From contig NC_088098.1 in the NCBI RefSeq assembly GCF_036370855.1, positions 136,978,721 to 137,042,720 of the forward strand: a DNA stretch of 64,000 nucleotides, in the 5' to 3' direction. This DNA comes from Dromaius novaehollandiae. Lineage: Eukaryota; Chordata; Aves; Casuariiformes; Dromaiidae. A program made the translations under genes and the position numbers. The notes below the pieces were generated by a model. The model did no database searches. It was not told the DNA's origin and saw only the letters and a list, made by a program, of their open reading frames with translations. This document shows, piece after piece, positions 12,392 to 27,000 of the stretch. The first letter of the stretch is position 1. Each line of letters begins with the position of its first letter.

Positions 12392-15300
12392 TATACTCTT
12401 TTCTCTACTGATGTGTTCTTTCCTTCAAACCATTTACTACAACAATGAACATCCAGACAAAGAATACCAGAGCTTCCTCAGATAGACTTCATGCATTTAA
12501 TTTATGCAAATACTGCACAAAACAAATTAAATACTGCAAATTATCTTAATAATTCAAATTCTGTGGCTAAAAATAGTGAGGAGTATCTGCAATAATCTTA
12601 GAGTGTTCACAACCAAATTTCAAAAGTTCTTTTTTTTTTTTTTTGTATTTTTTTTAAGGAGACAAGCCAACTGATAAATCAATGTCTTTTCCAGTTGTCA
12701 GTTCTTCAAACAGGACTTCCAACAAACAAAGTTTTGGGATTAGTTTTTTTTTTCCCTTGTCTCCTATTACACAGATTATCCTTTCTGGCTTTGCATACTG
12801 TTTAGTAGCCAAGATCTCAATCTGGATTTCTCTAGCTCTTTTTACCTAGCTCTGAAGTGTGATTAGGTTAAACAAAGTATTTGCCAGCTATCTGCACTTC
12901 AGGCTTGGTTTCTAAAATTAAATTGTTGCATCTTAGAAACATTCTGACTCAGAAATATACTACACATATTCACTTTTGTATTTTCATTTTGATTTGCTTC
13001 TATGAAGGATTATTCTATAAAGTTCTGATATTATTTATTCACAGTAAAATGAACATTCATTATGAGGTAAAAATCAATGGCACTCAATGATATAGCAGCT
13101 TGATGGTCTAATCTTTACACAGAATTAGGTTTTTTTCTGATCTGGTAAGTAAAAAATTCACAAATCCTACAAGGTCATTTGAAATATGCATACAATGGAA
13201 ATGAAATAAGTTTTCACTTAAAATGAGTTTGATAGTTTTTCTTCTACTATATTATACATACAGAAATGTATACATTCACACAATCTGTATATACCCACAT
13301 ACATAGATGTGTATATATGCATACACATATAGACTGTTTTTCTTGTGTGTATCTACTTAGTTTAGTAATCTAACGCATTTGGATTCCCTAAGGGCATCTG
13401 TTAATGGGAAATCTACCTACTTAGAATTTGTGTATTCCTGTTTAAGATTAGGAGCTCTTTCCATAATCAGTTTAAAAGTTTAAGTTTCAAGATAAAAGTT
13501 TATCAAACTGCAGCCTCCATTTTAAATATCTTTTCAAAATGCTGACATTTCTGCTAGCTTGTCACCTTCATGTGGGACTGAAATTCTGAGGAGCTGGGAC
13601 AGAGGACACTTGAGTAAGGGTTATTAAACCTTCTCAATCTTCCCTGTCCATGGAAGGACTCTTCGGTGGAGTTTTGGCACCTGTCCAGAAGACCCATCCA
13701 CCCACACAGGCTGGTAGCTAAGCAACAGATCGCTTGGTGGCAAACTATTATTAGTTAGCAAAACTGATTAAAAGATAACCTGAAACAATAGATTTGATAG
13801 TATATGAGAAAAGTCAGTACTGAGAGATACAGGCAGATGAAAAGCAGAACTACGGCTAAGGGACTAGAAAATGTATTCTTGGGAGGGGATCTTGGACACT
13901 CATCTAAACTCAAGCCTTGCTCAAGAATGTTAAGGAAAATGGGGAGAAGAAATATCTGATTATTCTATCTAGAGGGAAGAGCACAATAAAAACACCAAAA
14001 TAAAGGGCCACTGTGCCAGTAGCCTGCCCAAAATGTATATATTGTATGTTTCATCTTTTATGTGTCCTGGAGTGATAAACTCTAAATCAGTGTTGGCAGT
14101 GCTGAAGCTCTGGAAAAGCATGCACTTAACCATACTGGAGAGATCAGTACTAATTTTTAGGGCCTATGACCACCTAACCTCCAATTTTTGTGAGGGGATA
14201 ACACATGGGGAAGGACTATGCTCAGTAAATATGCCAGTGGGCCAAAGAATGAAGCACTGCAGAACCTTCCCCAGACCAAGAGAGACCCAACAGCACAAGT
14301 TTCTACTTCAATGGACCTCCAATAGCCTCTTGAGTATGAGGCTCTACCAGGATTGAACTATTTGATGGGCTTGGGGGCAACCTAAATACTGCACTACAGG
14401 ATATTGTACACTCTGTGCACTCACAATGAGTTAACATTAATCTGATTTGTCTATCCTGAGCTGAGAACCCAGGTGGAGTCTTATAACCACTGATGTGAAA
14501 CACAACCAAATCAGTTAAGGAACTGGTAAGTATTCAATAGCTGCTCTCAGGCTCTTCCACTCCTTGTCTCCTTCTCCTGCATCTGTCTCTGCTCTTCTTA
14601 ACTCCTTTCCTAATTTTTTCTACAGAAAATTTTGCCTTACTAACTCCCAGTTCTGCTCTTGTCTTGCTGCTTCCTTACTGATTTCCAAATCTGTGACCTC
14701 CATCTTCTATTTGCAAAATTCAGTTCCTTCCTCAGCCCATATCTGCTCTCACCCTTTTCTGCTCTTTGCAGGTAAATTCCCTTCTTCCAAATAAAAAACA
14801 AATCATAAAAGAAGAGGTTATTCTCCTCCACCTTGCCAAGACCAGTTCTGAACTGAGGGGGTTATTCTAATTTTTAAGAATATGAAAAAAATTTTTTTTT
14901 CAATATAATGTCACTTTCAGTCTTAATACCCACAGAGCTTCTAACTGCTCAAAGAGCTTCCAGGAGCACAAAGCATTTTGAAATGTATCACTACTCATTT
15001 GTACTACCATTCACTATATGCACCATGTCCTGTTGCTGGCATGGAAAGCTGGAGTTCTTGCAGAATGTATTGGCCCACAGAGTTTTTGTGTCTTTGTTCT
15101 GACTGCCCAGAACTTGCCATATGAACCACTTAGGGGTTCTGGAAAATGAACACAGTTAATGCTGCAAAACTAGAAAGTGGCATTTTGCTTTTATTCTAAG
15201 TTGAAAGCTCAGGAAAAAGAGTTGTCAGTCATCCATACTACATGTTGTTCTAGTCTACTGATAACTCAGTAATTGGTAATGTATGCATATAGTAATAGAT

Positions 15301-18300
15301 TAAAGACTTGGCATGCTTCTGGAATACTCCAATGGCACGTCCACTAACAGCAATACCATCTGCTTTTTCTTATACACGCTAAATTTATAACATTGTGCTA
15401 ATTTATGTATTAGCTTACACACTACCTACAGGAAATTGTGCTTAACGGATAAGCAATATTTGGGCTTTGCAACTTCTCTTCAGCAAACAGTTGGCAAATG
15501 TGTCTCTGATTACTCTCAGTTCTCTCCTTAGAGCAAGGAGTTTAGAAATGAGTAAAACTGATTATGTACTCTTCTTATCCCTAAAGGAATGACAGTGACT
15601 TGTCAATTCAACTCTTATTTCACTAAGTTTTTGTTCATTCAAATCTGACTGGAATTTTAAGAACATGTTTTAAGAAACCAAAAAGTGGACAGACTTTCAC
15701 CTGGAGTCTGGACCTCAATGTTATACAAGAATACTTTTATTATACAGCTAAATTAGAATGTACCCCTTCTGTACTCAGTGGCAGTTTTACTATAAAAGAA
15801 AGTTTACCATTAACGGCACCTTCTCTTTAGCTGGCTTTCAGCTTGACATTACAGAAAGTAACCACCTTATTGATCAATGCCATAAAAAAACCTACAAAAC
15901 ACACAGGCATGTTCTTCCTGTGATTTGGAAAGAAAATAAAAATAATAAAACAAGGACCATTGAGTAAGTGCAATATTAGCAATATCCCCCTCCTCAGACT
16001 TGGTCATTGAAACACTGAGGCATGAGAAGATAGAACACCAGGCCACAAAAGGCTCCTTTCAGTGGTCGTTTGGGCCTTCCACTGGTCTTTTTTCCAGTCA
16101 GCATTATGGCTGGACTGTTTACAGATGATCCCAGAGCTAGTCCATTTACAGTGTCTCTGCATGCCATTGCACTAAATAATTTCTCTCCAAAAGGATAAAA
16201 GGCTGAGTTATACTTTCTTTGGGTCTGAGGGAAGCAGGTATTTCAAAGTATTAGACCACTGAACCATCGCTTGAGGGGACAGATATGTGGAGGATATTTT
16301 AAATAGATAGATGTAATAGATGGTCTCAGTTTGCCTGTCTTGGAAAGGCTCATAAAGTAAATGTCAATATAAGGAGTAGGGCAATTTGTTTAGGATGATT
16401 AAGAGAATCTGGCTAATATATCCAAGTGTAGCAATTCCAATCATATCTTCATTTCAATTTACAAGGAATGAAATAAACTAGGCTTCATTATTGTTCATAC
16501 TGCTGGTGCTATATATTTGACATGATAATGTACAGTATTAGTCAGTAAATTGACTCACAGGACTGCCCTTGATCATATGCTCCATTTTCTGCTCAGCAGG
16601 GCCTTCTCTAACAGCTATATATAACCAGGGAGAAAAAAAGAGAGACAGTTCTCTCTTAGATCATTATAAGATGATGTTGAGTTCAGTTTTCCTGTTACCT
16701 CAAAGGTTATAAATGATGTGATCTTTTTGCCATCACAGATAATATATGGCTGCTGTTTGTCTGACTTGTCAACTCCTTATGCAGAAATCCAATACTCCCC
16801 ACTCGTCACACATTCATTTCAGATGCGTGTTCTCTTGCAAGGCCCAACATGAAATAGTCACTGTACTTCTATCTGCCAGTTTTGCAGTCCTGCTTTTTAT
16901 GGTCCTTCCTTGTCAAAATACAGTTGTGACATTAACAACTCCCATGAATATTGCAGTAAATGTAGAATTTCCTCATTGTAATTAAAATTCTGCATGCTTT
17001 TTCTATTAAATAAAGAAGATCATTATACACATTAATCCATAGCTCTGCTCTTCTGTCATACAGTTTGTAAATGTCTGATTGCTGACCTAATTGCTCAGGC
17101 AGGTTGTTTTTATACTGCATCATGCATATATGGGTTTTATATCACTGTCAAAATAAGTATTAGATTAATCCTGGCTCCTCATCTAAAATGTTGAAAAACT
17201 ACTTCCTCAGTCCAGGCAGAAGTTAAAATTAGGAGGAACCTTTAAAGAGTGTTAGAGGATGAAGGGCAGTTCTCAGGGCTAAGAAAGGATGAGAGCAAAG
17301 AGTTAGAAAGCAGACAACTCAGTAGGAGAATGGCACAAATTACAAACATACGAACTGTTGTAGCTGTATTTCAGTATCTGAATATCTCTGCTGTGTAACC
17401 TGTGCTGCTGCAGAAGGAAGAGGAACCAAAGATCCTTAGGAGAGAAAGAGCCTATTGTTATTCCTGTCCAGAACGGTAAATAATTGTTCAGAGTCTTTTT
17501 TAGTGACCTGTGCTCCAAGAGTACTTGCAAGTCAAGGAGAATTACAGATGTATATCAGAAAATCAGCTCCGGGTCAGCACATCCACAAAGAGATATAATT
17601 CAGCTCAGATAAAATTCAGTCTCCCTGAGGAACAGCCCCTCACAAATCTCTGTTAAACTCACTCATGATATATTGGGCACATTATGGAAGAAACTGTTTA
17701 AGAGCACTGATTAATATTTTCAGTGACTGTAAATCTCTCAATGTGCTGCCTGATGCTGGCTACACCAGCTGGCTTTTAAGGACTCTTTTGGTCCTGTTTT
17801 CCAAGATCCTGTGATTCTGTGTTTGCAGTAAGAAGAATGGAATAGATATCAACAATTTGCCAGGCCAAACAGCTTTCTCTACATTGTAATGCTTTATACA
17901 TGCAAAGAGGCTAAAGTCTGAGCCTCTCAGCTTTGAAGCTTTGAAGTCTCCTGGCAGAAAAGATCCTCAGGCTCCCATGAATCTGGTACCAATTCCTAAG
18001 TCATCTTCACCTTAATATGGAAGATAAGAGGGGAAGGACTTGTGGATAAAGAAAGGACAAAATTCACATTCCACTGTGGCCTGTCAATTACCTGCTGGGG
18101 TACAATACTCTGGAAATGCAGACACCTGTCTCAGGTTAAGGCAGCCCTTAGCTTGCACAAGAAATAAGTTATGGTAAGCCTACCAGAATCCCTTCCTATC
18201 CCCCATCTGCTGAATAAGACCTTACTGCAGGAGAGCAAATTCTTGCTTCTTAGTTGAATAAGGTAAATATTTGGCAGAACTCTCATGAGAGTCAGGCTAG

Positions 18301-20981
18301 GCAGCAAGAAGCTCTGAGAACACTTTGCACAGTTTTATTGCCACATGTAATAAAACAAGCTATTAGCATCATGTGGGGTTTGAAAAATATTCTTGAAATA
18401 ACAACTCTTAAGATCAAACCTGGCATCTGATGAAAAAAATCCTTTGCTATGATATAAATCTGTTATTCAACCCAAGCTACGCAAATATCCACAAGATAGC
18501 CCATCAAACAAAGGGAAATGCAGCACCAGAATAAAGGAGGATGACAAAATCATCAATCTTCACATGTCAAAAAGCAAAATTCAGGTAGATTATATTTACA
18601 ACAAAATAACACAATATAAGCTACAAGGGAAAGTAAAGAAAGATCAAAGAGAAAATAAGAGACAGACAACATAAACAGACATCCCCAGCACCTAGAAATA
18701 ATAAAGGAACAGGACTGTACAGTACCAGAGAATCTTAAAAGAGCTGTTGTGTATTTGGAGAAAAACATCCTTTGTGCAAACTTGAAAAAAAAGAGTCTTT
18801 ATTTACAGCCAGGGAGCAACACAACATTTTCTGTGCCTGCAGAAACCTATCCTCTTTGGAGATTTTATTACTCTTTTCCCACAGTCCCACTGGTCTCTAT
18901 GAAAAAGTACAGTTTATTTCTCCACCACATGCACATCTAGCACAAGTAGCAGCATGGGCAGAATAATAAAAGACCAACCCATTAATGAAAAACACAGAAC
19001 TGACTCCTCTGTAGTTCATGACAGAAAAATCTAGGACATCTTCCAAATAAGGAACAAATGGCAGTGCTTGAAAACATTTAAAAAGAGAACTGCAACAGCT
19101 AGCTGAAGTCTACATGAAAGATGAAGCTTGGGTACAGCAGAACTGACATAGAAGAGTGTTTCATGATAAATTTTTAATTATGGGAGAAAATAATCTTTAA
19201 AAATATGGACCACCTCATGCAGTGTTGCCACAAACTTATGTTACTTCTTTTACAGCCAAATAAATAACAGGCTGTATCTCTGAGCATTCATTTTGTACTA
19301 CTGTGTCTCCCAATTTTCTCTGCTTCCTTGCTTGCATGTCTTAAGGATCACCAATAGCCCCGTGACCACCATCTGAGAAATATGAAGTAGCAGGCTGAAG
19401 CTGGCTTATGCTGAAGTCCTTAAATATGCTAACGTTTTTCCTACTATTGCTCATACTTCTATATGACCACAAATATATCAATTAGGAAAGAAAATACAAA
19501 TACTGAAAATTCCTTAAAGAACTAGTTCTCTTTTCTCCCTCAGCCCTGCTCTCCTTGCACTCAGTACTACTTTGTACTTGACAAATACCAGATTAGAATA
19601 TACATTAAAATCTGCAAAATCAGTTTTAGAGCATTTCTGTTAGGTGACCTATTTGCTTTCATGCAACATGTAGCTTTGTTATTTCTTTCTCTTGATTAAT
19701 CTTACAAAGGCCTTCCTCCCCTTCCAACACCGCTTTCACTCCCAGTGTGAATTCCTAGCTGCTCCAGTGACCATATGTATCCCTAGTTCCACAATGCTGA
19801 GGAACTGATATGAACTACTCATAGCCAGTTTAAGAAAAGCATTAAATAATTCATAAATTGTAACATTGAACTATGTGTTTTCTATGTAAATAGCAAAGGC
19901 TAGCATCACTAAAATATTACCTCTGACTCAGGAAGTTCTTGAGCTGAAAATTCCTAGGGGGATATACTGAGGACATATTGCTGTAAACTTGCACTACTCT
20001 TGGCTTCTTCTCTGGGCCTCCTCCATTGGCAGCTGTCACACACAGCTTCCTGGGCTAGACCGAGCCTTGGACTAATACAGTAGAGCCATTCCTGTGTTTT
20101 AGGATCTCTGAATGGAGCTTCCCACAGTAAGGAGATACAGCTGATTGCTGAACAGCTCCCCCAAGAATTTCAAAGTAACACTCTCTATTTGACTTCCAAG
20201 TTTGGATAACGGCCAAAAGAAAAGTTCCTCTCAAGTCCCTTTGTCATTTAACTATGATGCAATACGTTTCGTTTGAACAGGTTACAAGCTCATTTTGCCT
20301 AAGATGTGAAATCTGAAAACAAGAATCCAAATCCAATATTATACCTTTCTATGTGCATTATTAAATCAATTGTTTTCAAGCATAATATTACATCTATAAT
20401 AAAGTTCTATTATTTCTACCCTTTTCTTATTCAGCAGATTGGTAAGCATGCAGTTCTGCAGGGTCTGTGTTAAGAAGGTTGACTCTTGCCATACAAAAAA
20501 GGTGAAACTCAAAACAAATGCTACATGCAGAACACATTGACTAGGCTATGAAGCCAAAAAACAGATTTGGGAATGGGGTAGGAGAGCAGCCAAGCTCACA
20601 CTCAGGAAAAGGTTGAGAAGTAACTAAAAATGTTACACAGAACAATAATTCTGAAGGCAGAAGGCAAATCAAGAAACAACAAATCCTCTTTATTTTTGCA
20701 ATGCAAATCATTGCTAGAAATATTGGTGAGGCTGCCTGGAGTGAAAAGCATGATACCAAACATAAGAGACTCAGAGAGAGAACTAGAATTAATACATTCA
20801 GAAAAGCTGAAGACTAGGCATGGCAGGACATGCCAGGATATGAGAGTTTGGGGGAAAATGGATTACGAAGTAGACAGACACAAGAGAAAGCAGATGATCT
20901 ATGTGGGAATCACAGACCAAAGATAATGCAGGGAGAGTAATTTCTAAAATACGTTTCCCCTTTTCTTCTTTTTCACCTTAG

Positions 20982-21008
20982 ACACACACATACACATACA
21001 CACACACA

Positions 21009-21039
<31 letters not shown>

Positions 21040-21049
21040 GTGCGCACGC
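20982..21049. repeat. Compound (AC)n(CT)n(AC)n microsatellite
   Basis: Order on the plus strand: an interrupted AC block, about eight CT units, then AC units running into GTGCGCACG. The last part, 21025-21049, alternates pyrimidine and purine throughout. Such compound repeats are usually length-polymorphic. Confidence 0.9.
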
Positions 21050-24000
21050 CTATGAGAGGACCTGCCTGCTGAAAGACTGGCTGACCTTATGGCCCAGTAA
21101 ACAAACTGCAATAAAACAACTGCCTGGTTTGCCACCTGTAAAGAGCCAACTTGGAAGAAAGGCAATTATCTTTTGCAAGAGCCATTGGAAGGTTATAGGA
21201 AACAGGGTGCAGCCTAGATAAGGCTGGAAAATTCCTGAGCAAGAGCACAAAGTAATTTTCAGAACACTTGAATGTATCTGCATGTCAATGTAAATATCTG
21301 CAAACACAAGAATGTCCTTTCTTGAATTTCACATGGGAAGTCCCATGGCAGATGCAGGGTCACCAGCCTTTCACAGTGAGGACAGGGTACCCATGTAGTA
21401 TCAGGACCCATATTGCACACACACTGAAAAATATGGCACCTGACAAATACATCTTAATTAATCGAGCTAGTTCCATAATGATTAAAAAAAAAAAAAGAGT
21501 ATTAGGGACACTGCAGTATGTCTACCAGACGGAAGGTGCCAAAGGTTGTAAAAGAGCATTCTGTGACATATAGGTTATCTCCATTTCACCAGCCTGTAAT
21601 GGCATCACATGCAATTAGTTCTCTAAAATGGACACTTGCTGCAACTTCCTTCCTGTGTTCAGCACATAAGGAAAGCCTACAAGAACAAAATTCTGCAGAT
21701 GAAGCAAATCAGGAGACTTAAACAGTGTCTGAATCTACACTGTGTTTTGCAAAGCCTGAACATGGAATATGGCAAAAGCTTGGTTTTTGGAGGAACATCT
21801 GTTGTACAGCTCTTTCCTGTCAACTTGACAATTGAGACAAACCATGTTAGAAGAGCAAGCCCTCCAGGGAAGTGAAATAATAAAGCTATCATAAGTTAAC
21901 AGAGAGCACATGGATTAACTTCTTGGAAAATTTGTGCTAGATAGGATGATAGTTACTCCATGCAGCTACCAACATAAGGCTTTATGCCCTCAAGAGGAAA
22001 CAGAACTTGCTTTCCTAGAATGGCGCGTAAGATCTCACATTAGTGAAATTCAGATAATGTCTAATGAACAGGGTTTGTGATGTCCATTCTTAATTAGCTA
22101 TTCTTTTGACAGATGAAGATTACAGAGCACTCAAAGGCAAGTTTCTACCACCAGCAGGCTTGGGAGGGCTTAACAGAAAAAATCAATGAGTCAGTCACAG
22201 GCAGAGCACTTCCACATGACTAGTAGAAAGAACCAACTTAGAAAACTACATGCAGAACCACTTGAAGAGAGTGTGGTGAAGCATCAAAGCAAAGGCATCA
22301 TGTCTCCTAGGTGCCTTCAGTCATGATATCACAGAGAAATTAAAAACCTTGGAATCATAGTAAAATAACTCACTCATACAAGTGCATTATATAATATATA
22401 TGTGCACAAATGTATGCACACAATATCTATGTGAGAAATTATATACTCAGATTAGAAGTCAAATGATTCAAAGAACTATGCTTTTGCTCAGACAGAAGTT
22501 ACAGACTTGATGAAGGAATTTACTCCAGGCTCCAGTTACCCCAGATGTTTAGATTAGGTAACCACAGCAGTCTTTCCTGACCTTTGAAATCTGTTAATCC
22601 AAGAGCTAGAAACAATCTGTCACACTCAATACACCAAAGATGCTCAACTAACCACTGGAAAACTGAGCTTGCCAGTAGAAATGACATCAACAGTCTATCT
22701 TGGCATTGACACTATTGGAGCAAAGAAGAGCTGTGGGGGCAGAGCCAGGGCTGTGCCAGCTCCAGAAAGGGACTGATCAGCTCTGAGATACCATGAGAAA
22801 AGTCTAGTCACAGAAAAAAGACATGAGTAGTTTGCAGATGTTTCCTTACCAGGAATTTTTAGTGATCTGTGGCTGTGCTTGGCAATGAGTTTACAGGTAC
22901 TTCCAAATTTGAAATGAGTCTGCAGGAGGACTCTGGGAAGACTCAGCAAGAATCATTCAGAATATGTGGAGCTTCAAGGTGTTTATTGCTTCCGGTGTAA
23001 CTCTCCCTACCTCCTTCCTCCTGTCGTAGCAAAGAAAATCTCATTCCCTACCATTCCATCAACTCCCAGTGGGCCAACTGCTTGCTTCTTTTGTGAAGGA
23101 CAGATTAGTGCTACTATAAAAAAATGAAAATCAGCCTGCAAGAGAAATATCCAAATATGGATATCCATATTCACACTGAATAGCATCTTTCTTTAGCAGT
23201 GCATCAAATGAAGTAAACATCTCCGATTATTAAATCAAACTAAAGGTGTCAGAATCAGGCTTTGACTGATCAGTTTGCTATAAGCAACGGTTGTAAACTT
23301 AAACAAGAATTACAAAACAATGTTGTTTGCCTTCTGGAAAAAAAAAGAGAGAGAGAAACAAATGGTTTTAACACCACTTTTTAAAAAGCACTATAAAAAG
23401 TGGATTTCACTGGAATGCATGAAGTTTTTCAGACCTTCAGACAGCATGAGGTTTCAACAGTCTAGTTAATACAATTTGGTTTTGCACAATGTCATTTGGA
23501 CAACATCATTACAGAATGCTTCACAATTAATTACTTTCAAATAGCAGCTTCTTCTCCCTGTGGAGAAGGGGATTAATTGGGTCAGATGTAAATATGCATT
23601 TCATGGATCCTACTGAACACTTGCCCATCTCGCCAATTTACCATGTAATTTGATACAACTGGTGTTGTATCTCTGGCGATGTGCAGGACTAGCACAGTTG
23701 CAAGTCAGGGTTGAAATACATTGATACAGCTGATATCCTTAGCCCATATTATGCTTGGCTCTAACAGTGTTACCCTTTCGTTCTCTTGCAGAAGTACTAA
23801 TTTGTATTTATTCATGCTGAAAAACTAAGCTGTTGAAAACAAAACTCAAGGCAGAACTCAGAGCTGATGTGAAGTGCCCTGATGAACCCCTGGCAGTGCA
23901 GGCTCAAAAACTGTCTTTCTCTCAGGTCTCTTCACTCCTTCACAGCACAGAGGGCTGGACCATCACTACAGTGAGAAACCCTGAGATCAAGGGCTTATTG

Positions 24001-27000
24001 GATCCCAAGTCTGGGCAGGAAAAAGAGTAAAGATACACTACCTACAGGGCAGGAACAAAGGAAACAAATGTGGGGCAAAGTTGTTTCATTGACTCTTTAT
24101 GGAGCCTAAGCCAAAAAGGGATAAACGTTGGAGTTACACTGGCTTTTCATTCTTTTTTCTGGAGTCTTGAACAGGGATAGTTTACGTCAAATGTAGTCCC
24201 CATCTTCATTTTTGTTGATGAAATTTGTATTCAATATTTTTTTCATCAGCTCTTCTCGTGAAATAAGGTGGGCCAGAACAGATCCAACAAAAGAACCGTG
24301 AATTTCAAAAATAGTCTGGAAAACACAAGTTTGTGCCTCTAGCATGTGTTTCTTGAAAAGTTACTTCTTGTTGCTTTAAAGTGTCAAAAATAAGAACATG
24401 GCTTCATGCCTTTTTTTAGTTTCCTCTGCCCTATTTTCAGTTTGCACTCTCCCCTAGGTATAATAAAAAATGAGACATTTGCACCCAGCTGGAGAGCACC
24501 TTTCATGAGCTGGAAAACTGCAGAGTTCATTTCTGGCATGTTTCCTGCTGTTCATGAGTAACTACCAGGACAAACTCACTCAAGTGAAGTGCAAACTTCA
24601 GTCCCCACGGCTTGTCAGGTTAGAAATGATCATTTCATGCACAGCATGCTGGGTAGGTACAAGGGAGGACTCTAAAGCAGAAGTTTTTAAAGCAGAAGTA
24701 ACACTACCAATTAAAGAAAAAAACCTTTATCAAATACATCTTCTGGCTTTTTTCCAATTCTACCTGTCCCGAGGTGATGGAGTATACAGTCGTTTTACAG
24801 TCTCAGATCTGAAATACAGTAGTACTACTGTTCTGTGGCCTCTTTAAACTTAATTCTACCACACTTACATCCTGCTCATATCTTACTTTATGTTAAGTTG
24901 TAATTTGCTATGGTATTTGGAAGGTGGCCAGCGTGAATCATCATACTGCATCATGTCCTATTTGGTGCTTTGGTATAGTGCCTGGTCCCTATGGTTTGAT
25001 TTTCCATGCCTTCTTCCCACAGAGTGTTGTTCTAGTTATGATTCTTCTGAACTTTACCTTTACAGGTATACTGAATACAGGTGAATACTTTATCTTCCTG
25101 TGTTTTATCTTCTGAAGCTTCAATAATGTTTGTACCAATAATATGGATGCATTATATGTACCCAAAACAGTGTGTCTTAGAGGTTCCTATCTGTCTGAGA
25201 AGTGGTAACTTCAGGAACTTGGAGCAACAGCTACAAGGTGGCCAGGTGGCTCACCACGCTCATTTTATAGGTAACCTTTGTTGACAGCAGTTAGCAATTT
25301 TTTTCTCCTCTGAAAACATGGGGTAGCATGTTTTTATTTTTAAATAATAATAATGAATTTTCCATGGTCTGGATGATGACAGAGCCTCAATTTACAAACA
25401 TGAGTTTCCTGCCAGTATTGAATCATGGAGTCATTCTGATTATTTCAGTGGACATGAAAATTCACCATTTTTGCAGGCTTAACAACTCATCGGTTCTCCA
25501 CTTCTCTAGTTTCCACTACCCCTAGACTAGACATTTACCTTTTGTGTTTTCTTTTTAAGAATTATGAATTTCGTTCTCCAGGCTAACCTGCCCCTACTCT
25601 AGCATCTGGATTCCACTTCTTCAGGTTCCTATTTGTTCTGTTCCAGCTTTCATTAACATTTAGATATTAAGCATTTGATATTTGGAGGTGTTTTACAACT
25701 GTTAAGCTGTTTCAATAATCTCTCTTGCAAACTGATATTACATTTTCCATAAATTAGTCTACTTTTAATTACAGAATCTTTAGAATGCCCAAATTTTTAT
25801 TGGTTTCCAAGATTTTCTCCCTTGAAATGTGACTATCCATTTTCTTTTTTGTTTCTTGGTTTGGGGTGAAAAACAATATAAAATCTATCATCTTACTGTT
25901 TCTGAGACAATAATGCACATCATATACAGATGCTCCTGTGCTTTGAGTTTTAATCTTAGCTTCCTTTCTCCAATAATATTTTGAGCAAAGCTTTAACTCT
26001 GTTTTTTGCAACATTTGCAAACAGTACTTTATAAAAAAACAAGTTTTCCACTATTTCTTTATTTCCATTTGTTTTTCTCTGGAAAATTTGCATTTCCAGG
26101 AAGCTTAGTCCCTTCATTCCTCCTATTTTCTCTATTTCTAGCTGCTGCTCTGTATTCTCTCATCTGCTCTGGGCCACCTGGATAGACTGCTGCTACTATG
26201 TTTTTTGATCGATTGCTTGTATACCACCCCCATAGCTGAACTGCTTCTTTTCATACTTTTTGTTTTAGGACTCTTCTCACTCTTACATGACTCTAGACTT
26301 ATGCCTAGTGCTAGACAAAGAATATCTATCATGACATATTTCTAGTTTGAAATGATGTTTTTGTTTAAATGCTTAAACCCATTATAGCAAGGCTATTTAA
26401 TAAACAATAAAAATATTCTGATGTTAACTAAGCCCACTTCTACCCTATTCATGCTCACAATAAAAATGCAGGCAAGGACATGAAATCACAAGGTGACTTA
26501 GTAACAAGTGCAAATGTATTGTCCCTATCTATTGTTTAACAGTTTCAATGCAGTAGTGTATCCAACTATTATGTCAAGCTAAACGATCATTTTGGTGTAT
26601 TTATCTTTTCCTAGATTTTTCTGCACAGTTACATTAAAGTGCTAATGCAGCTGCCCTGCAGAAAGAAAAGTTACCACAATATCTCGAGGGTGTTTATCTA
26701 CAACAGAATCTACCCTGTGTTTAATCCATTACGTAAGGAAGATGTCAAAGAGAGAGAAAGCCATTCAGCCTAGATTCCTATTTTTCACAATGAAACTCAT
26801 GTGCTTGAGCTTGATCTGTGAGTACCAAAAATAGCACAGCAAAAAGGGTTTTCCTTGAGCACTTCCATTATTCACATGATGCAGCATGTTACATAACACA
26901 AACTGTGTGCATCATACCGCCAAGCGCTATACACACGGACATTAGCGTATAAAAAGTTCCATTGGGAGCAGTAGTACCAAATGTTTTAAAGGTAAAGTCA

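Noticed and set aside
17760..17822. Possible CR1 3' tail ending GATCCTGTGATTCTGTG
   Set aside because: The ending resembles bird CR1 tails, but the preceding sequence does not align convincingly and no tandem octamer follows.
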